From Phytophthora quininea (Eukaryota; Oomycota; Peronosporomycetes; Peronosporales; Peronosporaceae), in the NCBI GenBank assembly GCA_011947345.1, contig JAAVTG010000845.1, forward strand, positions 310,001-374,000: a stretch of 64,000 bases of DNA. Direction: 5' to 3'. The position numbers and the translations under genes were made by a program. Shown here one piece after another: positions 33,601 to 44,285 of this stretch. A model generated the notes under the pieces. That model saw nothing but the letters and a program-made list of their open reading frames with translations, did not search any database and was not told the origin of the DNA. The stretch's first letter is position 1; each line of letters starts with the position of its first letter.

Positions 33601-34930
33601 CCACGAGCGGCCACCTTGGTCGCGAGAAGACCTACAGCTCGGTGAGCTCCATGTACGGGTGGCCCAATCTGTACAAGTGGGTCAGCACATATGTGCGTAC
33701 GTGTGAGGCGTGTCAACGGGTCAAACCCGCGCCGCATGCGGCAGCGCCTTTGGCGAGCTTGCCTGTACCCGGTGGGTGTTGGCAGTCCATGAGTATGGAC
33801 TTTGTGTTTGGCATGCCGAAGGACTCGGCAGGCAACACGGGTATTGTGGTCTTTGTTGACCGATTGAGCAAGATGGCTAACTTAGCGGCAGTGCCGGACT
33901 CCATTGATGGAGAGGGTACAGCCTCGCTGTTCATCGATCGAGTCTTTCGGCAGCATGGGCTACCGGAGACGATCGTCTCGGATCGGGATCCGCGCTTCAC
34001 GAGGAAGTTCTGGACGTCCGTCTTCGAGGTGCTAGGCACACGACATATTCACGGCGGACCATCCGCAGACCGACGGTCAGACCGAACGCGTCAATCGCGT
34101 CGTCGAGGACGTCTTGCGTAGCGTGTGCGCTGAAACTCCTAAGCGGTGGAGCGCCATGCTCCCACTTGTCGAGTTTGCATTGAACAATGCCGTGCATGCC
34201 TCTACAGGCTTCACTCCGTTCTACGTGAACGGCTTAGCGCACCCGCGTGTCCCTCTTCCTCCGCCACTTCGTGGCCACGAGCTTGGCGGGGAGGGATAGC
34301 TCCCGAGCTTGCTGATGTCAGCCCTCTTGCGGTGCGCAAGCAAGTCGATGACTTCCTCTCGGCGAGGTTGAGCGTCTTACGCAGTGTGCGCGACGCGATG
34401 GCTGAAAGCCAAGATGTTCAGAAGGAACAAGCTGATGCAAAAGGCAGAGGCAACATGGTTGAATTCCAGGTCGGGGACCTTGTTTTATTAAACGCTAAGA
34501 ACCTGCCTACACGTGCAGTATCTGCCGTCTTCAAGACAAAACTCTGACCACGGTTCATCGGACCGTTCAAAGTCGTGGCCAAGAAGGGCCTTGCATACTC
34601 CCAGCGAAGGTGCGAACATATCCTGTGTTCTACGTGGGCTTGCTTAAGTCATACCAGGACCCCGCGGGGGTGAGCGCGGAGGCGCTGGCGCCGCCGGCTG
34701 AGTCGACAACGCTGAGTAGACGAACTGCTGCAGCCCGGTCAGTTGACCCCGAAGCTCCACGAGCCCTAGCTCCTGAGCGCGAAGACGATCACAGATCCAA
34801 ACCAGTCCACCCGCTACTGCAGATCCGTCAGATCTTGATCGTAGCGATCAAACGTCTCCCAGGCATCTCGCGTCATGCGAGCGAGCGAGCCCCACAGCGA
34901 GCAAACACGGTGCAGCATGGCTGACACCTC
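30680..34930 (+). pseudogene. Gypsy pro-pol of element D
   Basis: Order: retropepsin (LIDSGASGNYA, later LILGMAWLERH), spacer, RT (FCVRKPNGKWRIVHAFN, YSALDLVDGYYQLLM, TYFDDIFVHS), RNase H (VVCDASDFAIGCALLQ, VIFTDHASLR), integrase zinc motif (His pair near SGHLGREKTY, then CEACQRVKP), and the integrase core (SMDFVFGMP, IVSDRDPRF, then TERVNRVVEDVL in a shifted frame). The last recognisable part is TYPVFYVGLLKSYQDP and a Pro/Ala-rich linker ending near 34800, where the chromodomain should follow but does not. In-frame stops at about 31940, 32393 and 32740 and several frame shifts make it inactive. Confidence 0.87.
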
Positions 34931-35109
34931 CAACTGACGCGCTCAGCGCGAGCCACGCCGTTGGCCCGACGAGCCCATTCTTCGCCTGCCTCAACTGTCG
35001 ATCACTTGCAGGCCTCACTGCCAGGCTGTCCTCAGCTTCTCAGCGCTCGTGTGCGACCTCAAGCCGACCCCAGACCGCTCTCACTCTCTTCGTTGCGGAG
35101 TACTTCGCG

Positions 35110-36493
35110 GTGCATCACCAGATCTACGGAGATCGCGTCATACGCAGCCCCACGGGCAGCTCCGACAACCAGGCTGGCAGCGACGTGACCTCGTACCGAG
35201 GTGGGAGTCCGCTCTCGTCGCCGACACGGCGTTCTTCTTCGTCAATACGGCGCCCTCGCTCGCCCCAAGAGGACGGCGAGGTCGACTATGACGAGTCGAA
35301 CGACCAAGGCGGTGATACACCGGTTCATGACGAGTGCGTCGATCGCTCAGGCGTATTGCCGGGGCTAGAAGCCCCACGCCACGATCTCCCCGCGTACACC
35401 ACGCTCTCCGCATGACTCAAGCACACCTCCCGGTCAGCGACCACCGCTGCGGACGCCGTGTCGATTTCCTGAAGCCAGGCCCTCGGTCTTCGTGCTGAGC
35501 GCCTTGCGCTCGGCTCCGCCGCTGCCTCCACGTGATGAGGATGACTGCTCTGGCGAGCGTGTCATCACGAATAACCTCGACGAGGCCCAGGACCGCGCTC
35601 TCGCGGATCGGGCGCGCACGCGCTCGCAGCGCCCAGTTCCACAGCCATTGCTGACTCTGTCGCGACGCGACTACGGTTTCGAGCCGCGCGATGCAGGCGA
35701 GCGGGCCCGAGCTGCTGCCGCACAGCCTTCGCTCGCCAGCTATATCGTGGGGCCTCCAGCCCGCACGGACGCCGAGCTGGCGACTCGTCAAGCGCTCTAC
35801 GAGAGGTTCGTGACGCCGCAGGTGACGAACGTGGCGGAATATCGCCAACGTCTTCACGCTCAAGCGAGCGGCGGCTCGGTGCCGCAGATGCGGACGTACC
35901 CGATCACTCCCAAGCCGGGAGAGACCGTCGCCGAGTATCCATCGGCATTCCAGGCTTGGGCCGAATGCGGCCGGAAGCTTCAGTCGTTCGATAACCTGCA
36001 TGCAAGCTTCAGTGAAGCCGACGTTCGCGTCGAACGACGTCTGTACTTTGACTTTGCTAAGTCCTGTACGAGACTTCCTCACTCGCGCTCTGTGCGTGCA
36101 ACCGGCGCGGGTGCGTCCCGTTTCGCTCCTGCCTCTCAGGGAGAGGCTTCGCTGGCTGAACCAGCCCCGGACCAGAGTATGAGCTCTGCTTCTGGCCCGG
36201 TCGCGCCCCGCACTATTGGCGGGAAGCGCGGCTCGATCGACGAGTCGACTGTGAGCCCCCAGCGTGCCCCTGATCAGCGCGATCAAAAGCGTCCACGACG
36301 TCAGGGTAGTCTTGTTTCAGAGGCACCTCGTATTCCCACGAGTTCTGGGAACCAGATACTGGGGTATGACCCTTACGTCGGCGATGTGCTAAAAGATGGT
36401 CCACATGACAGTGGAGGTCACCGTGCTCATCGAGCAGCGCCGGAGGTGGGCGATAGTCGGCTGGTCGATGACCATGGGAATCCGATTCCTTGA
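35110..36493 (+). CDS. Plus-strand frames of the inverted 3' segment of element D
   Basis: Two frames, 35110-35415 and 35492-36493, look protein-like: a Ser/Arg-rich low-complexity start (SSPTRRSSSSIRR), then ALYERFVTPQVTNVAEYRQR, YPITPKPGETVAEYP and SEADVRVERRLYFDFA. The last 200 bp overlap the chromodomain coded on the other strand. If the whole segment was inverted, as argued in the findings, this would have been an antisense frame in the original element, comparable to the antisense genes known from some plant gypsy elements. I do not recognise its domain. Confidence 0.4.
36213..36490 (-). pseudogene. Gypsy C-terminal chromodomain, antisense to pol
   Basis: The minus strand reads YRPPPALLDEHGDLHCHVDH, then LLAHRRRKGHT, SWEYEVPLKQDYPDVVDAFD and a stop at 36213. 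This is the usual C-terminal linker plus chromodomain of this gypsy family: the VDHLL start, the NSWE core and the DCPDVVDAFD-like helix. The central strand (expected YLVKWRGYP-like) is degraded to PVSGSQ. It is exactly the part missing from the plus-strand pol. Confidence 0.75.
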
Positions 36494-36561
36494 GACATGG
36501 CGACCAGCGGAAGTCTATAAGAGAAGCGACCTTGACGAAGCAGTTGTGGTATCCACTGTTT

Positions 36562-36781
36562 GAAGGGGAAAGGTGTAACGGGGTTACACGAAAGTCATAA
36601 CCGTGCGTTGACTTTGGAGATTACTCCAAACTCTAACCGTGTGTAGAGTTTCGACTCTGTAGCTATCTGGCTCTCCACCACTCATTCACATGAGTTGTAG
36701 TTATGGGACTGTACTTGGTTCTTCTATAGAACTGAAAGCTGGGGGCCTAAAGACACAGATTCGGGGAGTCCTACGTCTTCA
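36562..36781 (+). repeat. Polypurine tract and right LTR of element D
   Basis: GAAGGGGAAAGG at 36562-36573 is a typical polypurine tract that primes plus-strand synthesis. The LTR follows from TGTAACGG at 36574 to about CTACGTCTTCA at 36781. An internal block present in the left LTR (the TTTAGTCTATACATTTACA region) is deleted from this copy. Confidence 0.75.
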
Positions 36782-37196
36782 TAGCCAATTGCAGTTACGG
36801 ATGCAAATTTTTCGATAGTTTACTGCCAGACCCCTCTACCGCAGGAAGCAAACTAGATCAGCCCCAAATTGGACGCTGTTCTCGCACCAAACGGCTCAAA
36901 TTTGCAGCCAGGTTTAAGGCCAGCCGAATATATGGTTGTCCGGGGATATCGGTCTACATCTCCACGATAATAGGCCCACCGCGGGACGAACTAACCGGAT
37001 ACCACTTGGTGCCTCAACGAGATCTCTCGCGGTAACTTGACGTCGGCGCACAGAGATGGCAAAGAGCGATAATAGCAGCGGTTAGTCTGCGCGCGGCCCT
37101 AACTGGATTCCGCAAAAGGCAAGGCGCTGGCCAAAGCGTGATGGTTGATCCGCCGATACAATCGCATAATCAGCTTAGGGGACGCTTGTAGCGGTC
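36782..37196. other. No gene recognised
   Basis: No coding signal or recognisable repeat. Sequence of element C, which would be expected here if D had simply inserted into C, does not resume. Confidence 0.4.
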
Positions 37197-37860
37197 TTGG
37201 CGGCGGGATCGAAGCTCATTGTACTTCACCGTAACGCGCTTTCAAAGTCCCGTAGTCAAGCAGTGGAAGCAGATACAGTGTTTGTGTGGGAAATTTTTGT
37301 GGGTGTTGCTGCGATCAAGCAGCTTCAGAGCGGCAAAACGGATAAACATCGTATCGATGACGACGTTATCATGTACAAGCGCGAGCAAGAATTGCTGTAC
37401 AACAATCTTGAAGCATGGCGAGAACGCCGCAATAAGCCAAAGTAGATGGCACTGCCCGATGCTGACAGCAATACGCAATACTAACAAAAATAAGAAGCAC
37501 GCAGCGGCGTCAGATGGAGACAGAATCGGTCTCGTATTACTGGCTGGGGACAAGACTACTGAGGAACCGAGAAAGCGAGACGCCGAAGAATCGAAACAGA
37601 AGCCAGATCGCTTACTGGATATTAGCAATCAACTGGTGGCAGATACATCGGAGCGTAATACGGCAACTGAAGAGCGACGCGTCTCGGTGTTCCAAGAGCG
37701 CGAGACATCCAGAATAATACTCGCGAAGGCTAACGACTTAGACGAGGACTCATCTCGCATACTGAGTAATGCTGGACGGCGTGACGAGAACAATGAAAGT
37801 GATAGAAACGCTGAATTTGCACGGAACGTGCAGTACAAGATTGTCATCAATGTGCGCTAA
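37197..37860 (+). pseudogene. Charged, coiled-coil-like frame remnants
   Basis: One frame at 37197-37445 ends MYKREQELLYNNLEAWRERR. A second frame, 37470-37860, continues in the same style (TTEEPRKRDAEESKQKPDRL, RRDENNESDRNAEFARN). Together they look like the C-terminal charged region of a transposon-borne DNA-binding protein or of a repetitive host family, split by a frame break near 37445. No domain is recognised, so this is a description only. Confidence 0.35.
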
Positions 37861-39110
37861 CTTCACTCGGGTCTCTCTCACGCCCGACAAATGATCTAGT
37901 CGTTTTCAGCGCTGCTTAGATAGACGGTAATTTAAGTTGCTGCCGCATCGCGACAAAATGCCTGACATTAATGTTTTCATCGTTCCCACGCACACCATTG
38001 TTTCTCGACCGGCTTGATTTATCGACGTGAGTTTTTTCTAATGGTAGGTCACCCACCCAAATCGTTCATTCCTCACTCATTTTCTACAATTATGTTGTGC
38101 AGAATACCCCAAGCTTTGATCACCAATAACAACTCTTCAGCACACCAAACTTAACTTAGCATCATCAACATGGAAAAACTTTTCTACCACACCAAACGTA
38201 CATTTACCATCCTAGTAAACACGCTCGTGTGCACGGGCAAAATACTTTTCGCATGAAGCATGTACAATCAGGGTATATTCCGTTTACGAGATCGTAACGT
38301 TGTAAGAAACTCTTCCTCTGAGACTGAGTACGAGAACACGCCAAACAGACTCCGCTGAAAACCAAAGTAAAAATCCAGAACTTATAATCTCTTACAACTT
38401 CAACCACCACTGAAGGTTTGCCTTGTTTCCTAGAAAACTGTCGTTATAATGCACAAGGGCACATTTCTCACGTCTAGTGCATGCAGTCAAGGTAGCCGAC
38501 TTATCTTGGAACCCCTTTAACTGCAATATAGGTGAGTTGGTGTTGGAGGTCTTGAGGACAGTGCTTTTACCAACTTCCAATTGTCATCTAATGAGTCGGC
38601 GTAGCAACCGTACGCTAGCATTTACATTGCTGCATAACAGAGAAAAGAGTCCTTCGTTCCTAACGGGTCATAACGTTGGCTGAAATTGTTACATGGGGGC
38701 AATCAATGGAATGTTATTGTCTACCATAGTATGTTGAGATGTTATACCTGTTTGAGTAAGTGTGAAATAATATATTGCGTACACAATTGGTCCAGGCATT
38801 GATTTTATAGACTTTTTAGCACCTAGGTGCATGGTACTTGGAATCCCTTCTCTAAACCAAGCGTTATCACAGTTGCAACACATCATAGTGTTTGTAGAGG
38901 AAAGTAGGCTAGCGAACTATATCACGTACGTTAGAGACCACAAGTATAGGCCGCAGAAAAAGTAACTGGAATGGCTAATCCTCGACCTTGCGTATAACGC
39001 CCCAAATATTACGTCATTTTCCTAACAGTGCTATTTTGCACGAATGAAAGGCGCCTTGGCTAGCAGAGTTGTATATTTAAAAGAAGATATAGAAGAAAAC
39101 AATGGGTAGC
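37861..39110. other. AT-rich sequence without recognised features
   Basis: Short frames only, none with a known motif. Base composition is more AT-rich than in the gene blocks. Confidence 0.4.
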
Positions 39111-39119
39111 CTATTGAAC

Positions 39120-39781
39120 CAGATTCTAGTTTCAATGTAGCATCATTCTGGTGCTTCCTTGCTAGTAATAACGAGACTGACAAAACGATTCACCTTGAAC
39201 GTATATGTCGATACGTGCGACGCCTCGCTTCTAGTCAGCTTTCTGCCTTCCATTCAGAAGCAGCCTTTCGCCTGGATGTTACATCAGAGGTCATACAGAA
39301 TAGACACATGCCCATCTATTTTGATATATATTTGTTGAAGATGGTAATAGCAAAAGCAGCTTGAGAAAGCATTCAAACGAAGTACAACCGTCTAAAGAAA
39401 GTTTTAGACACGACTATATAAGATACAGACAGCCGCAAAACCATTTATCTTTTAGCAGAGCTTTTGATTTTTAGTTATTCTAATTATCATCTTTATTTGA
39501 CTCACGAACTGATTGTTCAGTTATTGTTTGGTGATGTAAACCAATCTAACAAACAATTGACTATACATCCAGGTTATTTATCAGACCTGAGCTCGGTTGC
39601 TCTGTCTCCAACCGTATTCACCACAATTGAAACCGAAAGAAATTTGTTTTGGCCTCCTCTAGCGCTGGATCCAGAAACACACCAACTTAGCTTGCACTCT
39701 GTACCCATCACTGGTGTTAGATATTACGTTGCGATCCTATTGCCGTTCGAACCAGCCATCCAAAGAGGGGAGGAGTGTTGA
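39120..39781 (+). pseudogene. Unrecognised protein-like remnant
   Basis: A nearly continuous plus-strand translation runs SSFNVASFWCFLASNNETD, ICRYVRRLASSQLSAF, then after stops near 39360 and 39420 ELIVQLLFGDVNQSNKQL and VALSPTVFTTIETERNLFWP, ending at 39781. It reads like a decayed gene or transposon product. I cannot name the family. Confidence 0.3.
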
Positions 39782-41414
39782 ATTTTATGCGCATTGCAGC
39801 TACGTCAACAAGTGCCTACAGTCCTTTGGTTTCTATGTGCAATAACAAGAATAAGAAGACGAATACGACCTAGGCAGTGGTTATGAACTTTAATAGTTCA
39901 TTTATTCCCTGATGAGTTATGTTTAATTATGCTGCACATTGTGGTCAATAGCATGGATGTCTTAACCTTTGAGCATCATTGCTTCTGGCTGGAACCCTTG
40001 GAATGTTCCTCTCGTGATAATATCGTGTTGCGGCAACCGTAAGACATGTATGTCTGAGGGAGAAGCGCTTCACTCGAATTTTTACCCACGTACCAAAACA
40101 GCTCAGCTCGACTTTAATCACCACTGCGTAATCTGCTCGCTCATAGCTTTTATTCTGCATTGACTCGATAGCTGTATTAAGGCGCTTGTGCTTGCTATAT
40201 CGTGTTGTCATCTGTTATTGTCGTCGGAGCACTGTTGGGCTGTCGGGCAGCGAGGTGATGCAATGCTATATATAGGTCCTAATAGTTCTTTATCTTCCGC
40301 TTGTAACGCTGCAATCTCTGCTGCTGTCGCTCGGCAAATCCTATCCGTTAACTTCTGAACTGGTGCGAGATACGCAAAAACACGAAGACAAACTGTGTAT
40401 AGATTGGTTCATTGGCATCCGCCGACACTGCGTTGTCGTTGTCCGTAGTACACGCCTACCGACGGTTTAGAAGCTCCCCGAAATTGGTTGCTGACAGATC
40501 CTTGGAGTCCTGCTGTCCAGCATTCTTTGTGCCTTTAATATAGATATGTTCATCTTCGATCACAGTACGACCTGCTCCAAACTCTGGACCAGACATGAGC
40601 CGAAACATTTTGTGGCGAGCGACGCCTTACCCTTCTCCAAGGGTAAAATTAAACCGCTTGGCAATACCTTTGCGTGGTCTTTTAATCGCTGGCCGGTTCG
40701 GAACATTACCACACCTTGAAGTGGAGCGTCACTAAATAATAAGCCATCACGAGGTGTCGTCATTTCTATCAACACTAAATATTGCGCTGGTTGAATTATC
40801 TTCTCGCGTAGGCGTAGACGAAGCTATAGAGCCACCACACGTGCGAAATAACGTAGTATAAGCGACACAGTAGCCGACAACACGCACTCATTTTCATGAC
40901 CATACAACAAATCAATTAAATGTACTTTGGTGCAGCAGCCGACACGACACGGAGAGCAACTGGGTCCCCGCTACTGGTCGGAGCTTCTAGTGTAGACGAA
41001 GGCACTACAGACACGAGCCTCCCTGTACGTCCAAACACACTCAATGCCCCCTGGCACCAACAGACGAAGGATGCCTAGTCCCGTGGACTCTTTTACGGGG
41101 GCGGCGGGGTATAACTCCGGCTAGAAGTCACGTTGGGATGCGACTAGCACTCCACACACAAGGGCCCTTACGCCCAACACCCCTATTAATAGAGTCAAAC
41201 CAAAATACACTCTAACTACCACTCCTCACTCTTGGCCTGACCAAACGAACACTCACTTCACGAAGGTTTGTGTTCGCTGGCAGGCATAACCCACAACAAC
41301 AGGGCAGGTGCTTACCTAGGACGCTTAGCCACTTGGGAAGTCGGGGAAAAATTCTGCTCTCATTGCATCGCCTTGCGGGCTCTTACTCTATATCATTTTA
41401 CCTCTCTCGATGAT
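39782..41414. other. Unassigned repeat-island sequence
   Basis: A 71-codon minus-strand frame at 40560-40775 (DAPLQGVVMFRTGQRLKDHA) is the only protein-like signal, without recognised family. The stretch 40900-41414 has no frame and could be part of an LTR, but I found no second copy. Confidence 0.3.
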
Positions 41415-41524
41415 TGTAACGGGGTTACACAAAAGTCATAACCATATGTAGACCTTTGGATATGTAGCCATACTAAACTATGCGACATAGTTTAGTCTAT
41501 ACATCTACACCAAGGTCAGATAAA
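41415..41524 (+). repeat. 5' half of a gypsy LTR interrupted by a Helitron
   Basis: It starts TGTAACGGGGTTACAC and follows the element D LTR family to AAGGTCAGATAAA, where the Helitron begins. The other half resumes at 44141. No internal gypsy sequence is attached, so this was a solo LTR before the Helitron arrived. Confidence 0.85.
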
Positions 41525-41800
41525 TCTTAGACTAGTACGGGAGACTTGCTGTCTGTCCGTTTATCTGTCAGTCGGTCGGTCGGTCCGTCGCCGAGTTTCG
41601 ATGGACAAGATCCGGCGCTGCCATTGGCTGCCGAGCGCCCATTGGTCAAAAGAGTTTCAGCCTATCGCTGCCGAGCGGAGCGAAGGCGGCCCGAGACGTG
41701 GACCACACCAATAGTAGAGTGGTTCACACCAAACGTACTTAATGAAGAGGTCGACAGTAGTCCCCCACACACATAGTCCACACAACCAACACCAAACGCG

Positions 41801-42172
41801 ATGGAGCGTGGGAACGTTACCTGCGCTCGCTGCTCTGCCGACGTGACGCGTGCGCCGCTCGATTTAGACGGCCTTTGCCACCAGTGCCTCTGCTGCGTTT
41901 GCTGCGAGGAGCTCCTCGTGTGGGATGCCTTCGAGAGGCTACGCGCCAGGAGCGCATCACGGCGGTATCGGGCGTGCGACGGCCAGCGCAGCTTCTGGCA
42001 CAGCACCGCCGCCGAGCAGCCGCTGCCACGGTTGGACCGGTGGCAGGAGACCATGGCCCTGGTGGCGGTCATCATCGGCCCGCCGCCGCTGCCGCCGCCA
42101 CTACCACCTCGCGAAGCTCGCCACCGTCGTCGACGCCGCCGGGTCCGCCAGCGACAGGACATTGGCTGCTAA
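41801..42172 (+). CDS. Cysteine-rich small frame inside the Helitron
   Basis: A 123-codon frame starting at 41801 has a dense cysteine cluster in its first 40 residues (NVTCARCSADVT, then GLCHQCLCCVCCEEL), followed by a Pro-rich run and an Arg-rich end. The CxxC pairs suggest zinc binding, as in the N-terminal fingers of some Helitron proteins or a captured host fragment. Its frame is open to a stop near 42172 and does not join the helicase. Confidence 0.45.
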   Translation: MERGNVTCARCSADVTRAPLDLDGLCHQCLCCVCCEELLVWDAFERLRARSASRRYRACDGQRSFWHSTAAEQPLPRLDRWQETMALVAVIIGPPPLPPPLPPREARHRRRRRRVRQRQDIGC

Positions 42173-42374
42173 TAGACTCCGCCAATACATTTGTGTTCAT
42201 TTCGGCCAAGTCGATTAAATTTGAATTATTTTGTGTATTGATCCAAAAACAGTGGTAAGACGGGCAACAACGTAAAGTTCGGATAGGACCGTGATGACGA
42301 TCGTGGTCGTTCCAGGTTATAGTCGTCCGTTGCCCACCCGCGCGAGGAACCAAACGAAATCCCGCGTTATTTAG

Positions 42375-43885
42375 ATGCTCGGTATATTGCTCCTGGGATC
42401 AAGACATGACGTATCGACGACCAGCGCTTCGCGTAACGACGGGAGCAGTTCATTCACGCGGGAAGTTTCACAAAAGCTTTTCTTTGTTGATGGACCTGGT
42501 GGAACGGGAAAGTCTACGCTACTTCGACACGTTTTGGCCAGGGTGCGTCTGGATGGGAAGATTGCACTTGCTGTTGCGTCCAGTGGAATTGCATCTCCAC
42601 TTCTCATGGGCGGGCTTACGGCGCATTCTACTGTCAAAATTCCACTGAAACTGGACAAGGATTCTACGTGTTCGGTTTTCGAACAGTCGCATCTGCGCAA
42701 GCTTATCCAGCAGACCAGTTTGGTCATTTGGGATGAAGCTCCTATGACGCATCGCCACGCGTTTGAGGTTGTCGGCCGAACGCTACGGAACGTTATGGAT
42801 AACCCCAGGGAGCCTTTCAGCGGAAAGGGTTGTTGTCCACCAGGAGATTTCCGCCAGATCCTTCCTGTCATGAAAAGAGGCACGCCTGCAGAAACGATCA
42901 ACGCGTGTATAAAGGAATCGCCTCAGTGGGGACACTTTTGCAGGTTCGGTTAACGCAGAACATGCGCATTGGGAGCGAGGGGACAGGAGAAAGCGACGAG
43001 GATATCCTCTCTTTCTCTGATTTTGTGCTTGGCGTTGGAGAGGTTCGGCATGAAAAACGTGCTGACCTTGGCAATGACTACACCAAGATTCCTGCTGATA
43101 TGCTGATCCCGAATTCTCCTGTAGAAGACAACGAGGACGAGGAAATAGCTCCAGGGGCAATACCAAGGGGTATGACCCGCATCATTGACGCAATGTTTGC
43201 CGACGTTGCCAATCCGGAGGTTGCAACAGATGAATATTTTACCAGCCGGACGATTTTGACGACTACGAATGAGACGGTATGGAGAGTTAATGAGGCAGTC
43301 GCAGCTCGACTTCCGGAGACAACGCGGGAGTATTTGTCGGTGGACTCGGTGGAGGATGACGATGGAACGTTTTTCGAGCAGGAGTTCCTCCACTCGGTCA
43401 ACATGAACGGGATTCCACCTCACAGACTATTGCTTAAGAAGGGCATCCCCATCATGATGATGAGAAATCTGGACCAGGATCTTGGACTGTGCAACGGAAC
43501 GCGTCTACGAAGCGTCGACTTGAAGGACCACGTCATTAGAGCAACAATTATGACTGGAGAACGAACAGGCCAAGAAGTACTCATCCCGAGAGTTATGTTC
43601 GTGAGCGACGACAACAACTCCGATTTCCCCTCCCGGCTTCGACGAAAACAGTTCCCTGTGCAACCAGCATTCGCCATGACGATTAACACGGCCCAAGGTC
43701 AGACGGTGTTAAACTTGGGGCTGTACTTGGCTTCTCCGTGCTTTTCGCATGGCCAGTTGTATGTGGCGTTGTCTCGCGTGACCTCCCGAAGCAAGTTCAA
43801 GGCGTTGATTGAGTATTTAGAGTTCGTAGACCCGGACGGAGGAATGTACACGAGAAACATCGTGTACACGCAGATTTTCGATTAG
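42375..43885 (+). pseudogene. PIF1-like Helitron helicase, C-terminal part, one frame break
   Basis: Walker A is GPGGTGKST (near residue 40 of the first frame), and Walker B is VIWDEAPM. Then come LPVMKRGTPAETINACI, VRLTQNMRIG in the second frame, a FxSRTILTTTNETVWRVN segment, and the conserved C-terminal block QPAFAMTINTAQGQTVLNLG with LYVALSRVTSR. The two frames meet near 42945, where one added base in AGGTT would rejoin them. The Rep/HUH nuclease that should precede the helicase is absent. Confidence 0.88.
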
Positions 43886-44114
43886 GAGTCGAGGTGCATT
43901 TCTAGGCTAGATGTAGTAGCTTGCCACTACGAACTAGAACCTAGCTTTATGTTGGACAAATGGCACTTGGCAATTATCATGTATTTTATAAAACAATTTT
44001 TACGGCTGTAGATTAAACTGCTTAGTAATTCGTGTGAAAAGCTAAATCATCCCGCCGGAGCGGAGCGTAGCGGAGGCGGGCGGTCCACACAGCTGCATCC
44101 AGCCATAAACCACT

Positions 44115-44140
44115 GCCGAGTAGCGGCGGCACTCGGCTAG
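44115..44140 (+). terminator. Helitron 3' hairpin and CTAG end
   Basis: GCCGAGT (44115-44121), a nine-base loop, ACTCGGC (44131-44137), then TAG completing CTAG at 44137-44140. Such a hairpin is the termination signal for rolling-circle transfer in Helitrons, not a transcription terminator. Confidence 0.85.
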
Positions 44141-44285
44141 TAGTTCAATTCAGTTCTAATTTTGCAGTTAATTAGTGTTGTCCTTGTTTTATGGGACACT
44201 GACTCTTCGAGTCTTAGTTACGGGACTGTACAGTAGAACCGAAGGCTGAAAGCCCAAAGACACTGACTTGAATCCTACGTCTTCC
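44141..44285 (+). repeat. 3' half of the LTR interrupted by the Helitron
   Basis: It resumes TAGTTCAATTCAGTTCTAAT and continues GACTCTTCGAGTCTTAGTTAC, then GGGACTGTACAGTAG to TCCTACGTCTTC. It completes the LTR half at 41415-41524, and gives the most complete 3' LTR end in the window. Confidence 0.85.

Larger units (their letters stand above)
29645..36781 (+). mobile_element. Ty3/gypsy element D with internal inversion
   Basis: The left LTR begins TGTAACGG at 29645, and the right LTR begins TGTAACGG at 36574, preceded by a polypurine tract GAAGGGGAAAGG (36562-36573). Between them are gag, a retropepsin, RT, RNase H and integrase on the plus strand. The chromodomain expected next is instead on the minus strand at 36213-36490, next to the 3' LTR. 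Both LTRs carry deletions and the flanks show no matching 5-bp duplication. Stops and frame breaks make it non-autonomous. Confidence 0.85.
41525..44140 (+). mobile_element. 2,616-bp Helitron with intact TC and CTAG termini
   Basis: The element starts TCTTAGACTAG and ends ACTCGGCTAG, with a 7-bp hairpin (GCCGAGT / ACTCGGC) running into the final CTAG. It sits between host A and T: the left LTR half ends GATAAA and the right half starts TAGTTCAATTC, where the intact LTR at 29645 has GATAAATAATTCAATTC. Helitrons insert into AT without duplication, and that is exactly what is seen. It carries a PIF1-type helicase remnant but no recognisable Rep nuclease, so it is not autonomous. Confidence 0.92.

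Noticed and set aside
35417..36286. Long minus-strand frame of 289 codons
   Set aside because: It is Arg-rich shadow sequence opposite the more protein-like plus frame, and in a different frame from the chromodomain.
37219..37860. 213-codon frame taken as one protein
   Set aside because: Its first half is the wrong frame: the more protein-like translation of 37197-37445 is in another frame, so only the second half is kept as part of a remnant.
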